Both the position numbers and the translations under genes were made by a program. A DNA stretch of 64,000 nt, from assembly GCA_029339505.1 (NCBI GenBank), contig JAQISU010000249.1:496001-560000 (forward strand). Reading direction: 5' to 3'. This DNA is from Unio delphinus (lineage: Eukaryota; Mollusca; Bivalvia; Unionida; Unionidae). Of this stretch, positions 1 to 51,539 are shown in pieces. The notes beneath the pieces were generated by a model that worked only from the letters and a program-made list of their open reading frames with translations, ran no database searches and was not told the origin of the DNA. Positions within the stretch are counted from its first letter, which is position 1. Every line of letters begins with the position of its first letter.

Positions 1-324
1 CCAATATCATGAATGGATATTGATCTGCTGGTACAGTATTAGGTTAATAATGATATGCATATATCCAATATCATGAATGGATATTGATCTGCTGGTACAG
101 TATTAAGTTAATAATAATATGCATATATCCAATATCATGATGGGATATTAATCTGCTGGTACAGTATTAAGTTAATAATAATATGCATATATCCAATATC
201 ATGATGGGATATTAATCTGCTGGTACAGTATTAAGTTAATAATAATATGCATATATCCAATATCATGAAGGGATATTAATCTGCTGGTACAGTATTAAGT
301 TAATAATAATATGCATATCCAATA
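1..324. repeat. 64-bp minisatellite, five copies
   Basis: Copies begin at 1, 65, 129, 193 and 257, with a partial copy at 319. Each starts CCAATATCATGA and ends ATGCATATAT. Copies differ by a few bases only. The array probably continues to the left of the window and lies in an intron of the receptor gene. Confidence 0.95.
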
Positions 325-741
325 AAGTGATAGAATATTCTGTTATGCCACATACACTGTGAATTGGCTATTTTTGATGGAGTTTAAATTTTTGCAGACT
401 TTTTGTTGTATATCTGTTTACGACTCAAAGAACAAAGCTCACTCTTTAGACAAAAATAAGATCCCATCCTCAATCTACAATAAATGAACCAAATTCTAAA
501 TCGATAAAATTAAAAAATATTTATCAATCCACAAAAATAGGGCCTCTTTTCTCAATCCAGAAAAATAGTCCTTTTGTTCAATCAACAAATTTAGGTACTG
601 ATAAAAATGTTTTTTTTTTTGTTTTCAAAACCACAAAAGCTGATATAAATGAAAATAAATGGCTTTCTACAGCAGTTTTTTTCCATGGATGTGAAAAAAA
701 AGTTTTTTTTCCATGGATGTGAAAAATATGTTTTTTTACAG
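325..741. other. AT-rich intron sequence with poly-T tract before exon 1
   Basis: No gene is seen. A short duplication (TTTTCCATGGATGTGAAAAA) occurs twice between about 678 and 727, just ahead of the acceptor TTTTTTTACAG at 731-741. Confidence 0.6.
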
Positions 742-39505
<38,764 letters not shown>

Positions 39506-40116
39506 GGAAAGTGAAGGGATGATAAAGTTAGCCCTTCTGCAGCGTAAAGGTGATGTGATGACAGTTGTTGCTTCTTTTGAATGAGACAAATTAGAAAATA
39601 TGAGGTGGCCAGTCCAATCAGAACATAGTTTTCGTTTGAGTAGTGTTACAGAGGGAAGGTGGAAGAAAAATACATGACTCAAACTGGACAAATCTTAATT
39701 AATTAATACTGTACATTAATTAGAAAATGACATATATCAATTATAAAATGCATCACAACATAGATGAAACAATGATGTAAGAAATAACCGGAAATGTAGA
39801 GATTGTAATGTGACCAGAAATGTAGAGATTGTAATGTAACCCTGAAATCTACATGCAGTTGTTCATGTTATGTATCAAGTGTGATCACCAGTCATGTGGT
39901 AACAACTGCACTGTCGACATGTTTAATCTTGTACTATTGTTAAATGCTCATAAAAATACTGCAGAATGTTATTTTATATGAATTTGTCACACCCTGAAAT
40001 ACGTTTATATAGTTTATATACCATCAAAAATCCCCATTTGAATAGTTCTAAGCTGGATGACTTCATCAGCTGACACTACAAAATATGCCTGCAGTAAAAA
40101 TGGCAGATGCTAGATC
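39506..40116 (+). other. 3' UTR / downstream flank of the receptor gene
   Basis: AT-rich sequence after the stop codon. I saw no strong AATAAA close to the stop. Candidates lie further on (AATAAA at about 40874 and about 41189), so the polyadenylation site is not fixed. Confidence 0.5.
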
Positions 40117-40284
40117 ATGTGACTGGTTCCACACAATTTTATTAATTATCACAAGTGTGACTGGTTCCACACAATTTTATTAATTATCACAAGTGTGACT
40201 GGTTCCACACAATTTTATTAATTATCACAAGTGTGACTGGTTCCACACAGCAAATTTGTCATAATTTTATTAATTATCACAAGT
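40117..40284. repeat. 38-bp minisatellite, four copies
   Basis: The unit is TGTGACTGGTTCCACACAAT, TTTATTAATTATCACAAG. One copy has a 12-base insertion. It lies 0.6 kb past the receptor stop and could be in its 3' UTR. Confidence 0.93.
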
Positions 40285-41245
40285 TCATTGTAAATGCTGC
40301 CCTTCTTTTATACCAGAGTATGTTCTGAACTTTTAATATGTATTTTTCTTTTTATGCATTCATTGTTTACTCATCACCCAAGTGTAGCAGTCTTGGTTAT
40401 GACTTTAAAGGCTTTGATGTTTGACAGACAAGACAAAATTCAAAATGTTTACATATCCGTTACTGATTGAATATAAACAGACACGTTAAGCTTATTCAAT
40501 TATATGATAACCCTTAGATTGTGTCATTGGTTGTAGAATATCTGTTCAGTACTTTCTGACCTTTTGGCATCCAGGACAAGCAATGATTGGTCAGAATTAT
40601 GTCACATGACTATTATCTCTCGAGTATAAATAGTAGCAAAATATGAAGACCAGGAGAAAGCTGTCAACACTGTGTCCATAGAAACAAATCTATACCAAAT
40701 TACCACCTTGAGGTAGTTACTAAATTACATTAAGAAGCTATTAGATACAACTAAGACAAGTCTTAATGTAATGAATTTTAATTTCATTATGATTAAAATG
40801 GATGGAAATTACATCCTTAGTACAATAATCGGAACCAAATTATATCCAATCAAATTCGATTCCCAGCCACAAAAATAAAAAAATTCAAGGTAACAGGAGG
40901 TGGATAAAGCAGACACCATGTTCCCCAAACTACTTTTTTGTATTTATCTCAATACATATAAAAAATTTGTTATGTATCAGCATTATCATTATCAAAATGA
41001 TTTTTAACAACACACCCAGCCATGATGTGTAGACTTAGATCTGTAGTCACATGATGTTCTGGCAAATCAATCTAGCCCCATTGTTCGGAGCTTTGAGGGC
41101 AACAGCGTATACCCTAGATCAACAGGCACTTTATGTAACTACAGTTCTGGGTCTTTTTTTCTTAAATATACTAGTTGTGTGATGAGCAATAAAATAAAGT
41201 CAAAGATTGATTGGAAAAGTAAAACAAAACAGTGTTTGATTAAAA
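40285..41245. other. Intergenic or 3' UTR; includes a promoter-like stretch
   Basis: GATTGGTCAG at about 40582 and TATAAATAG at about 40625 are spaced like a CCAAT box and a TATA box, but no coding sequence follows. Nothing else is seen. Confidence 0.35.
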
Positions 41246-41465
41246 TTTTCCATAATAGAATTTCAATTATAGTTTTAAATTTTCCATAATAGAATATAAA
41301 TTATAGTTTTAAAGTTTCCAAAATAGAATTTAAATTATAGTTTTAAAGTTTCCAAAACAGAATTTAAGTTATAGTTTAAAATTTTCCAAGACATAATTTA
41401 AATTATAGTTTTTTAAAGCTTCCATAATAGAATTTAAATTTTCCATAATAGTTTAAATTAGTTTT
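41246..41465. repeat. About 35-bp minisatellite, six copies
   Basis: The unit is TTTCCATAATAGAATTTAAA, TTATAGTTTTAAA. The copies are moderately diverged. Confidence 0.88.
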
Positions 41466-42739
41466 AAGGCACTACCCGTTTATGTAGATGAATATACAAA
41501 CCTTCAAACTGATTAATTCATTAGTGTCATTGAAAGTATTTTCACGTGGCATGCTTTGTTAAATTTCCTATCTCCTTATTTATTAAAGCTTTCACAGAAA
41601 GATTACACAGTAACACAATTACATCTTTAAAATATTTATGCTGTTTAATTACTAAGCCAGTGATACTCATAACAGGTGGTTCAAGGAAATAAACTTGATT
41701 ATCATGTAAACAGAATCAGATTCTTATAAACGGTGGTACATTTTTGTTCTTTGGGTCAATTTTGCTTTGTCTTGTATAATTTGCTTTCAACAAGTTTTGA
41801 TAAATTTTAATATGTAAACATGGAACTTGTTTAATTCACATTCAAAACGTTATTTTAATTAATCTTTCTCTATTATATGATTTTGGGATTAAATATGTCA
41901 ATTTTGAGGTAGAGTTTGGGGTGGGGTGTGGGGGCAAACATGGAGTTACAAGTTTTTATTTTTTAAATGCTAACACTCTGAGGTTTCTGATAACTTATAT
42001 ACGTGCATGTGTGTAAATATATCAAACTTATTAAAAGTGAAATTTAAAGACAAAAAAATTCTCATCCTATATGTCCGTATGATTGGTCAACAGATATTTA
42101 TCAGAAGTCATTGTGTTCCATAGTTTAACACTTTTACGGTTTTGGCATGCTTAAAATATAGAATTTTGCATTTTAACATTTCTCATTTTAAATTTATAGC
42201 AATGTTTTTTGGGTTTTTTTTGTAGCTACACTTTTCACTGTTTAACAAACTGATTTGTTTGCTTTATTTTTTTCTTCATATACTTTGTATCATATATTAT
42301 CCATGTTTTAAACCAAATGGTAAAATTACAAATTTTCAATTATTTTGGGGTACATATGCAATACAAGGTCTAGTTGTCTTTCTGAGAAAATGATGAGATT
42401 AAAACAGGCTCATCTTGTAAAGATCATTTGTTATGAATCTATTGCATAAATAGTTTTTAAACATCTTTTTCACTTCTGACTCAAGTTTACTTTAAAATAC
42501 AGTGTGACTGGTTGAATACTGACAATTATGATCCCATCATACTAATTAGCATGCAATCCAGATAAATCAATACCTTCAAATAAAGAAAATATAATCCCAG
42601 AAATATTCATATAGATTCCAATAAATTCTGTGTATGTACACTATATCTACTTATTATCTACTATTTACTTGATTTTTTTTGTCTTACTAGACCAACATGT
42701 AACTATGTGAACATAAAACCTGAAAATATTCCTATTAAA
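41466..42739. other. Intergenic AT-rich sequence, nothing recognised
   Basis: No open frame or repeat of note. Confidence 0.5.
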
Positions 42740-43480
42740 ATAAAAGTACATATGCATAGTGCTCTAAGCTGATCTGTCATATGCTTTTAATGTCATGCAT
42801 AGAGCGTTGCTCTAAGCTGATCTGTAACATGTATAGTGCTTTGATCTAAGCTGTCACATGCACAGTATTTTGATATAAGCTAATCAGTTGTATGCAGTGC
42901 TTTGATCTATGCTGACATCATATGCACAGTGCTTTTATCTCAGCTAATCTGTCATACACAGTACTTTGATATAAGCTGTCATATGCATAGTCCAAAGATC
43001 TAAGCTGATCTGTCATATGCACAATGCTTTGATCTAAGCTAATCAGTCATATGCATAGAGCTTTGAACTAAGCTGACATATTCCATGCTTTGATCTAAGC
43101 TGATCTGTCATATGCATAGTACTTTGATCTAAGCTGATTTGGCATATTCACAGTGCTTTGATCTAAGCTGATCTGGCATATTCACAGTGCTTTGATCTAA
43201 GTTGATCTGTCATATTCACAGTACTTTGATCTAAGCTGATCTGTCATATTCAGTGCTTTGATATAAGCTGATGTCATATGCATAGTGCTTTGATCTAAGC
43301 TGATCTGTCATATTTAGTGCTTTGATCTAAGCTGATCTGTCATATGCACATTGCTTTGATATAAGCTGATCTGTCAGGTGCACATATCTTTGATCTAAGC
43401 TGATATCATATGCATAGTGCTTCGAGCTAAGCTGATCTGTCATATGCATAGTGCTTTGAGCCAAGCTGATCTGTCATAGT
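42740..43480. repeat. About 34-bp minisatellite, around 20 copies
   Basis: The unit is GCTTTGATCTAAGCTGATCT, GTCATATGCATAGT, with frequent small indels. It is an older array than most others in the window. Confidence 0.93.
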
Positions 43481-43599
43481 TCAATAAATATACATTTATA
43501 CCAACAAGAGTACAATAAACAAGTCAATATATACCTATCAGGTAGTAAATAGTATTATCATACTTCTGTTTAGAATCCTGTTTTATTGATTGGATAGTT

Positions 43600-44960
43600 G
43601 GATACTAAAAGATGTCTAACTTATGTACTATGTCACTGTTACTAAGTGATGTTGCCTAGCAATACCAAATGATGTGCCTATTAGTATCTTCCTTTGCTCA
43701 AACGTAAGCCATCAACAATATTTGGGATAGGTAAAACGTCAGAAAATTTGTTATTCTATTGAAATTTTTCTGATTTGTCTTAACGCCCTTGGCATCTGAC
43801 CCCAAAACTAACACATGCCATTCTGCTTTCTTAAATGCAAGCCATCAACAAAATCTGGTCATAACCATACATTTCTTGTTCTTCAGATGATAGGAATATG
43901 AGGTCATGTAGACCAAGAACTCAAATGCTGTTGCCACCTGCATGCTGCTCTTTTGGAAATCTTGCAGCCATCTCCACCTGCAAATTTGTAACATACTCAT
44001 GGAGAAGGTTAGACACATCATCTGAATTCTTTTTCCAAGTGCTCCTGTGTAACTTGAATTCAACACCATTGTAAGGTGATTTTAGTTTTGTCTTCATTCT
44101 TAGATGGTTTCAATTTTTCTGAGATACAGGTCTGAGGAAACAGTTTTCCTGTGTCTGCTTTCGTTAAGGTAGAATTTAAAATACAATGTATCAAGTGCTG
44201 ATAACACAGATGCTATATTCAAGTCAGATTTCTGTAAAAGCATATATAGCTGTGCAAAATGAGGTATGATATCCATCATTTTCTCATGCATGTCACAAAT
44301 CTGTAGTCTATGAGTTTATTTGACAAGTCTTAACAATCTATTGTCTTGTTCTTGTTTTTGAAATAATTCATGAAAGACCGCCCCCCCCCCATGAAAAATT
44401 ACATAAAGTGCCTTATAAAATGCCAGACATCTTATTTCATGCACCTCTTTGACTTTCAGTTGAGGACTGTCCAGAACATTCTGGGCTTCCTTCAATTCAG
44501 CTGTTCTGTTTGCAGATTTATTAAAAAAAATAGTACAGGTCTTTAATTGTGCCTTCAAAGGTTTCCTTGAGTCATAGAATGTTTTTTATGCTGGAGAGAT
44601 ACACAAATTCAATCTATGAGCCATACAATGAATGCTGATCAAGTGAGGGCTTTTCTCCTTCAGCCGTGTTGCGAAACCACTTTTGTGACCTGTCCTCACT
44701 AATCCCCTGCCACTGCCAAAAGCAACAACTTTTTCAAGAGGAATCTCCTTCTATTTCAAGAACTAGACAACTTCTTTGAAACGAACTTCAGAAGTGTGTC
44801 ATTGGCCTTCCACTGACACATTACCAAGAAAATGAGTTGTAGAAACAAACATGGTTGGTTCAATGATTCTGGCATAAATGACCAGCTTCTTGATATTTGA
44901 AATGTCTGTACTCTCATCAATTAAGATGCTAATGAATGAACTACATCATACTTTCTTAAC
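43600..44960 (-). pseudogene. hAT-superfamily transposase (KIAA1586/ZNF862-like), C-terminal part, decayed
   Basis: On the minus strand, FISILIDESTDISNIKKLVI (44880-44940) carries the Asp-containing DESTD motif of hAT-like transposases. It is followed by RIIEPTMFVST, then SIHCMAHRLNLCIS (about 44594-44640), the expected HC-x2-HR-L block. Next come REVHEIRCLAFYKAL (44400-44450) and MDIIPHFAQLYMLLQKSDLN (44216-44282). The order and spacing match domesticated or mobile hAT relatives of the KIAA1586/ZNF862 group. There are several stops and frameshifts. The N-terminal part appears 8 kb away at 52800-53720, with a DIRS element between them. Confidence 0.75.
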
Positions 44961-45224
44961 CTAAGACCATGGAGTGTCTAAGGATGTTGCCTTGTGATTA
45001 TTCTGTAATTTTAAGAAATCCCATCATGGTATTTAAATGCTAAAATAATATGGCACTACAGTCTCTCTCTCTCTCAGTCTCTCTCTATTAATTAAAGTCA
45101 TTAAATTATAGTATTGAAAGAAGTGATTATGCCCGTCTGTATACGACGCGTTTAAAAAAAAAAAACATTGGTATTAATATTATATACATCATTGATGGGT
45201 CCGTACTTATGCAGCTATGATATA
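44961..45224. other. Short stretch with CT and A runs
   Basis: (CT)n at about 45061-45087 and an A run at about 45156. Nothing else recognised. Confidence 0.5.
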
Positions 45225-45512
45225 AGCAGATCAGGGTCAATGTCAGGGTCAATGTCATTTGCTATGATGTAAGCAGATCAGGGTCAATGTCATTTGCTGC
45301 ATTGATCATCATAGCTTATAATAATAATTTAAGCAGATCAGGGTCAATGTCATTTGCTGCATTGATCATCATAGCTTATAATAATAATTTAAGCAGATCA
45401 GGGTCAATGTCATTTGCTGCATTGATCATCATAGCTTATAATAATAATTTAAGCAGATCTGGGTCAATGTCATTTGCTGCATTGATCATCATAGCTTATA
45501 ATAATAATTTAT
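45225..45512. repeat. 60-bp minisatellite, four copies plus partial
   Basis: The unit is GCAGATCAGGGTCAATGTCA, TTTGCTGCATTGATCATCAT, AGCTTATAATAATAATTTAA. It is nearly perfect, so the array is young. Confidence 0.95.
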
Positions 45513-45693
45513 TTATTAAAGAATTATAAAAGTTTCAAGAGGTGGGATTTGTCTTACTACTGTATAGTATCACGATGTCGACAGCAATTCCTTACATACT
45601 CGGGAAATTATTTAAACAATAGCGACTGTATCATAATTTCAAACAAAAGAAAGCAAATTTTTTAGTAAATTATGTTTCTCCGAGAATACTTAC

Positions 45694-45858
45694 CCAATCA
45701 CATTACTTTAGGGATATTAGCCTGCTACCTCGCGAATCCAGCCCTACCAAAAGACGAAAATTCGTCTTTCCTGTCTATGTCATATAGACAAAGGGCAATA
45801 ACTCTTGCCCATTACCTCCCCTTGCCGCCCGTTAGGTGTCGCTTCTTTAGTTTTTAAG
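45694..45858. repeat. DIRS inverted terminal repeat (3' copy)
   Basis: It reads CAATCACATTACTTTAGGGA through GTGTCGCTTCTTTAGTTTTT and is the near-exact reverse complement of about 52607-52772. Confidence 0.93.
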
Positions 45859-45919
45859 CTGACCGATATATAAAACACGAGGATGCTCGCATGGCGGGGT
45901 GGTTGGGAGGGTTTCTTAG

Positions 45920-46010
45920 TAATGTGATTGGGTAAGTATTCTCGGAGAAACATAATTTACTAAAAAATTTGCTTTCTCCTTTGAATACGTTCCCCAATCA
46001 CATTACTTTA
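45920..46010. repeat. DIRS internal complementary region
   Basis: 45920-45975 is the exact reverse complement of 45650-45705 (56 bp). 45973-46010 is the exact reverse complement of 52756-52793 (38 bp). The three shared bases, TTT, mark the circle junction expected for DIRS replication. Confidence 0.93.
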
Positions 46011-46249
46011 GGAGAATAAGTAATAGGAGGAGGGAATGCGGAGCATCCGACCTCCACCCCGGGTATCCTCTAGGGAATGATGGTTGGATTCCCCATGTGA
46101 ATGATAACCCGGTCTCCTAATTTTCAATCAGCAACACAGCCCAGGGTCGCGTGATATGTGACCCTTTTATGCGGTTAAGAAGATAGTTATTGAAATCTTC
46201 TTACCTACGAAAATTTATCTGGCGAATCCAGCGAAGCTAATAGGCTGTG

Positions 46250-47330
46250 CTGATTGTTGCACATGGGTCTGGTGGGCGTCTGGGCTGCCCAACACCGGAC
46301 CTACTAGAATCAATGTTTGCCTCTGCGAGTACAAACTTGAAGATAAAACTGTAGAAGGTTGACTCTGCAACAGCTTCTATAAGGTGACTGATTTGCGAAT
46401 TCTCAGAGTACGCCGAGCGTATAACCCACTACAGCCATGAAGCAAGGGCTTGAATGGTGATATCTCATATCCCAGCTATCACCAGAAGAAAGAGGTGCTT
46501 GTATGTGACCTGACTCACCTCTATGCATTGAAATGGTGCTAGAGTGCCCAAACAGGATCTTACATGGCTGTTGATCCTGACTTATCTATAAAGAAAGCGA
46601 GCTAATGACGACTCGTTGATCGCAATGTATGGTAATCTATTTTGGACTACGAAGCCTGGCTGCGTCAAGAGGACCATCAAACCCTCTGATCGAAACGAAA
46701 GAGAGTTCGGGTCACTAGAAAGGACATGTAACTCGCTCACCCTGCATGCTGAAGCTAAGGCTATCAAGAAACCCAATTTGTATGATAGTAGCTTTAACTA
46801 ATCGTGGGTTAAAGACTCAATACTGTCTGAATTGAGTCATGTTAAAACCCAGGACAGATTCCATTTGAAAACAGGGTGAGGGATATAAGTCGATTAAATT
46901 TTTTTTTTTTTTTTTTTTTTTTTTAAATGTCTAAAGATCTGACAAATCTTTGTCATGGCTGATAGCACATGTACCAGAATGGCGGAATGTGTCTGATATC
47001 ATGGAGCGGTAACATTTGAGAATAACTGGAGCCAGATGTTTCTCCTCGAAAAGCCAGAGAAAAGTTGGCCAGTTGAGGGATTGTGACACTCAGAGGAACA
47101 ATGTGAATGATATGGTACCAGTCTCTGAAAACATGCCACTTGCCCTCGTAAACCTTCAGAGTAGAGGGCCTTCTTGCTCTCGAGATTCTCTCCGCAATCA
47201 AAGATTTAAATTGTTTGTCTTGCAAGGCTGTCTGGACAAGAGCCAAGCTTGAACATAAAGACGGTCCGGACAGGGGTGGAACACCCCTGGCCGCGGTTGC
47301 TTGTGAATACTTGTGCTGACTGTAATCTTC
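46250..47330 (-). pseudogene. DIRS tyrosine recombinase, decayed
   Basis: The minus frame ending at 46953 contains the SAM-like DNA-binding part: RARRPSTLKVYEGKWHVFRD and QLANFSLAF. 46582-46776 gives the start of the catalytic part (MGFLIALASACRVSELHVLS), with CRVSELH holding the first catalytic Arg context. 46250-46560 continues in another frame (ITIQALASWL, WVIRSAYSE, HLIEAVAES) with stops. A 28-base A-run (seen as T on +, about 46899-46926) lies between the two parts. Confidence 0.8.
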
Positions 47331-47399
47331 CTGGGTAGATCTATCGCCTAGATTGAGTAGATCGGAGACCCAGGAGTTGTTCCATCTGAGAGGGGTAAT

Positions 47400-48000
47400 C
47401 AGAACCATCTGACAATTCTGACCCCTTAACTTCTGGATTAATTCCAGTACCAAGACCGTGGGAGGGTAGGAGAATGCCCACAACCCTTCCCAGGTGATTG
47501 ATCGAGCATCCACGACCCAAGCTTCTGGGTCTGGAACCTGTGAGATGAAAGGTGGAGAACTTGCGATTCCATCTTGTTGCAAAAGATCAATCATCGGACG
47601 TCTCCAAAGTGTGTCAATTGGAAGAAAGTCCGATTGATGGAGTGACCATTCAGTGTGAATGACTAGATAGAGTGTCAGCCAAGACATTGAGTCTGCCAAG
47701 AATGTGTCTGAATTGTACATTGAGGTGGAGATTGTCGAACCAATGTAGAAATTGCCAGTTCAGATTGCACAGGTCTGGTGATTGGTGTCCCCTTGTTTTG
47801 AGGCAAGGCACCACCACAATGTTGTCTGACATAATGAGGGCAGTTTGTAATAAGAGTTGATCCTGCCCGAAATGAAAGGCATTGATGACAGCCGTTATTT
47901 CTGAAAGGTTGATGTGGAAAGGGCTCGCCCCTGGCACCCACGTGCCGCTGACAGTATCGAAGTTCGGCAACTGGTGGGCACCCCAACCGTAGGTATTAGT
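47400..48000 (-). pseudogene. DIRS RNase H region
   Basis: The minus strand reads HINLSEITAVINAF, LIMSDNIVVVPCL and VQFRHILGRLNVLADTLSSH. It continues WSLHQSDFLPI, then the connecting block PDPEAWVVDARSITWEGLWA, FSYPPTVLVLELI. This order is typical of DIRS/Ngaro RNase H and its C-terminal extension. The frame changes near 47690. Confidence 0.85.
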
Positions 48001-48099
48001 GGCGGAACCTACCGTTATCCCCTTGGGGTATCTCCAGAGTAATCCCTGTGGACAGCCTACAGGGGTTGTACCATTGACTCAAGAATGATTGTATCTCTG

Positions 48100-48730
48100 G
48101 CGTGAGCATGACTGTTTTCTGGGATCGAAGGGACTTGAAAAGAGCGCAATTACGCTAGCAACGTCCTTTGTAAAGGGCGCATAAAAGGACGGCTGATCGG
48201 GATCAAGTCTGCTGCCGCATTGAATAATCCGAGGATCTGCAACTCTCTCGCTAAAATGCGCATCCTGTCGGAAACGGACTCTACGAGTGCAATTATCTGG
48301 ATAATCGCAAACTCGAGGAAGCCTTACCAGATTCAGATCGGGAGAAACTCCACACCCAGATGGACCAAAATCCGGATTGGACAGAGATCAAACTTTATCC
48401 AGTTCACGAGAAAGCCTATATGACGTAAAGTGATATAAGATCGTTTCTGCCTTTGAGCAGAATAGAACTTGACAGATGTTTCTGGAGGATGTCATCCAAA
48501 TATACTGCCGACGCAATAGATGAAGTCGAGCGGAACAGGGTGACGACGTAACCCATAACCTTGGTACTAGCCCAAGTGCTTAAATTTAGGCCAAAAGGTA
48601 TGACATGGAACTGATAAGCCTAGTCCCGACAAGCACAACGGAGAATGTCCGCTACTCGTGGCATAGGGACGTGAAATGTGCGTCGGTCATATCTAGCCAG
48701 CTTATGATGGGGTTTAAGCGACGTGCCCTT
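48100..48730 (-). pseudogene. DIRS reverse transcriptase, decayed
   Basis: The minus strand reads LARYDRRTFHVPMPRVADIL, AYQFHVIPFGLNLSTWASTK and then AVYLDDILQK. This corresponds to the D-x-K-DAY...IP, YQF-x-VLPFGL and YLDD blocks of reverse transcriptase. The catalytic YLDD is at 48491-48502. Several stops follow it. Confidence 0.85.
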
Positions 48731-49159
48731 CAGACATGCGTCACGACGTATCAGGTCTAGGTTGGCAGAAGCAGTCAGCGCATTGGCCATGGAATGGTGA
48801 GCTGCCCTGTTAAGAACCCTAGCTAACCGGGCCGTCGAATCCCAAGCATGTTCATTGCCAGATTTTTCAGCGATCCTGAAAATGGCTAGGGAGGCTAGGT
48901 CTAACAGTGAAGACGTAGCGACTACATTCGAACCAGCTTGGACGTGGCATTGAACACAGTTTTGTCCACTTTATAAGACAATGCCGCAGACATATGGACT
49001 GCTGCCCTATTTTATCCTGAGCCAGGACCTCAGTATTGAATGCATCGGAGTGAGTTTTGTACCATCGACCTGAAAACGACGCTGGTACTTGGCTTTCAGA
49101 AAAGAACGCCTTAGCATTTCCTGGATCCCCTATACGTGTCGACAGACGGTCATTAATTT

Positions 49160-51534
49160 CCTTAATTTTGTCGACTGGGGAAGGAGGCGGAAGGATAGAA
49201 TCTCTTCCCCTTCATCCAGATCGACCGACGCACTAACCCTATAGTCGGTAATTGCAGCAGGAGGTGGAGGGCATTCTGAAGGGGCCTTAACACCCTAAAA
49301 ATTTCCTCCACTGCGGCTTTGAAGCTGAACTCAGTCCGTTCCATAGTTGGATCTGCATACAGCTGATTTGCCTGTGATTCATCGCACTCACTATGTGCAT
49401 AATCTTGCTCTGGTAAAGCATCCATATCGGGGTAATGCATACCAGGTGGCATAGATGACTCGATTCCGTCATCTCTAAAAAAGGCATTCACTCTCCCTTG
49501 TGGATGAGTTGATAGCCTATGGACGGCCGGCAATGCCGAATGAATTGATTGGTATATGTTTGGCCTGAACGCCTGCGACGGGCCGGCTATGACCGGCACC
49601 GACCGCTCGAATGGTCGGGTTGGATCGAGAGATTCATCGCCAACATCAGAGTCATGGTAGTGATATGTAACCGGTAGTACGGACTGACAGACGGAAACAT
49701 CACTAGAATCTTCGTCAATCCGATTTGTGCGGATTGCGGTATGATAAAAGTCCCCGTGCTGGTACAGCGGTACAGTCGGACGGACTGGTATATGACTAAA
49801 ATCTCCATACGGTTGGACGACCGGTGCCTGTTGGGCTGGACGGCCGGAGCCGGATGGACTGTCAGTGCCGGCAAGTGTCGGCTGGAAGCTTGGCTGGACA
49901 ACCGGTGCCATTTGGGTTGAACGGTCATTGCCGGATCGACGCCCGGTGCCGGTTAGTGCCGGCTGGATGACCGGTGCCATATGGCTGAACGGTCATTGCC
50001 GGATGGACGCCCGGTGCCGGTTGGTGCCGGCTAGAAGGTAATAATAATTACATAATGCTTATGTAGTGCGGCCAGCACTGTGCACCCATCTACCATTCGC
50101 TCAGAGGGAATGTTGGTTCTGGTATAGCTTGCATATCTGTACAGCATACCAGGTGACCTAGATGACGCAATTCTGTCATAATTGACACTTTCACTAAATC
50201 TCCCTTGTGGAGAAGCTGTGAACATATGGACGGCCGGCACTAACGGCTGATTGAACTGACGAATGGTCGGCCTGAAAGTCCTGTTCTGGTAAAGCTGCCA
50301 TATCTGGGTAGCGCATACCAAGTGGCATAGATAACTCAATTCCGTCATCTCTGATAATGTCACTAATTCTCCCTTGTTTTAAAATCACACCGACACGTAT
50401 TTGACGTGACGGGAGGTGTACACCGGCGATACCGACTGATTTGTTTGGTATATGGTCGGCCGGAATGTCGGCGAAGGTCCGGCTATGACCGGCACCTGCC
50501 TCTCGAATGGTCTGATTGGACGGAGATACATCTATAACATCTCTCTCATGGTAGTGATATGTAACCAGTAGTACAGATTGACTGACGGGTACATCACTAT
50601 AATCTCCATAAATCAAATGTACAGCCGGTGCAGGTTGATGTCGGCTGGAAGACCGGTGCCATTTGGGCTGAACGGTCGTTGCCGGATGGACGGCCGGTGC
50701 AGGTTGATGCCGGCTGGAAGGTCGGTTGCACGACCGGTACCATTTGGGCTGAACGGTCGTTGCCGGATGGACGGCCGGTGCAGGTTGATGCCGGCTGGAA
50801 GGTCGGCTGGACGACCGGTGCCATTTGGGCTGAACGGTCATTGCCGGATGGACGGCCTGCATAGGTTGATGCCGGCTGGAAGGTCGGCTGAACGACCGGT
50901 GCCATTTGGGCTCAACGGTTGATGCCGGCTGGAAGGTCGGCTGGACGACCGGTACCATTTGGTCTGAACGGTCGTTGCCGGGTGGACGGCCGGTGCCTGT
51001 TGATGCAGGCTGGAAGGTCGGCTGGACGACCGGTGCCATTTGGGCTGAACGGTCGTTGTCGGATGGACAGCCGGTGCCGGTTGATGCCGGCTGGAAGGTC
51101 GGCTGGACGACCGGTGCCATTTGGGCTGAACGGTCGTTGCCGGGTGGACGGCCGGTGCCTGTTGATGCAGGCTGGAAGGTCGGCTGGCCGGCCGGTGCCA
51201 TTTGGGCTGAACGGCCGGTGCCTGTTGATGCCAGCTGGAAGGTCGGCTGGCCGTCCGGTGCCATTTGGGCTGAACGGACGGTGCCGGATGTATGGCTAGT
51301 GCCGGTTGGTGCCTGCTGAAGTGCCGGCTGAACTGACGGTTTCGGCTTGACGGCCGGCGAAAGTGCATAATAAAATGGATCCAATTGATCCAGCCTAGAC
51401 TCCATGCGTCCGGACTTACAGGCCCGAAAGCCATGCACGGACCTGCGGTGAAATTTACATCCACTGGGCAGCCTAAACCATGTCAACATAATTTCCTCCA
51501 TTTCCACATTGCCAACACCCATTTTGCCATTCAT
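49160..51534 (-). CDS. DIRS gag-like protein with 27-residue Pro/Gln repeats
   Basis: An open minus frame of 446 codons (50194-51534) begins MNGKMGVGNVEMEEIMLTWF and lists tandem copies of a 27-residue unit (SAQMAPVVQPTFQPASTGTG plus RPSGNDR). A second frame of 272 codons (49162-49980) contains more units and a C-terminal acidic part. The two are separated by a shift near 50000. The 81-bp units are GC-rich (about 50600-51300) and also open in other frames on both strands. The position upstream of the RT suggests a gag-type structural role, which is inference; the repeats themselves resemble no gag I know. Confidence 0.6.
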
Positions 51535-51539
51535 GCCTT

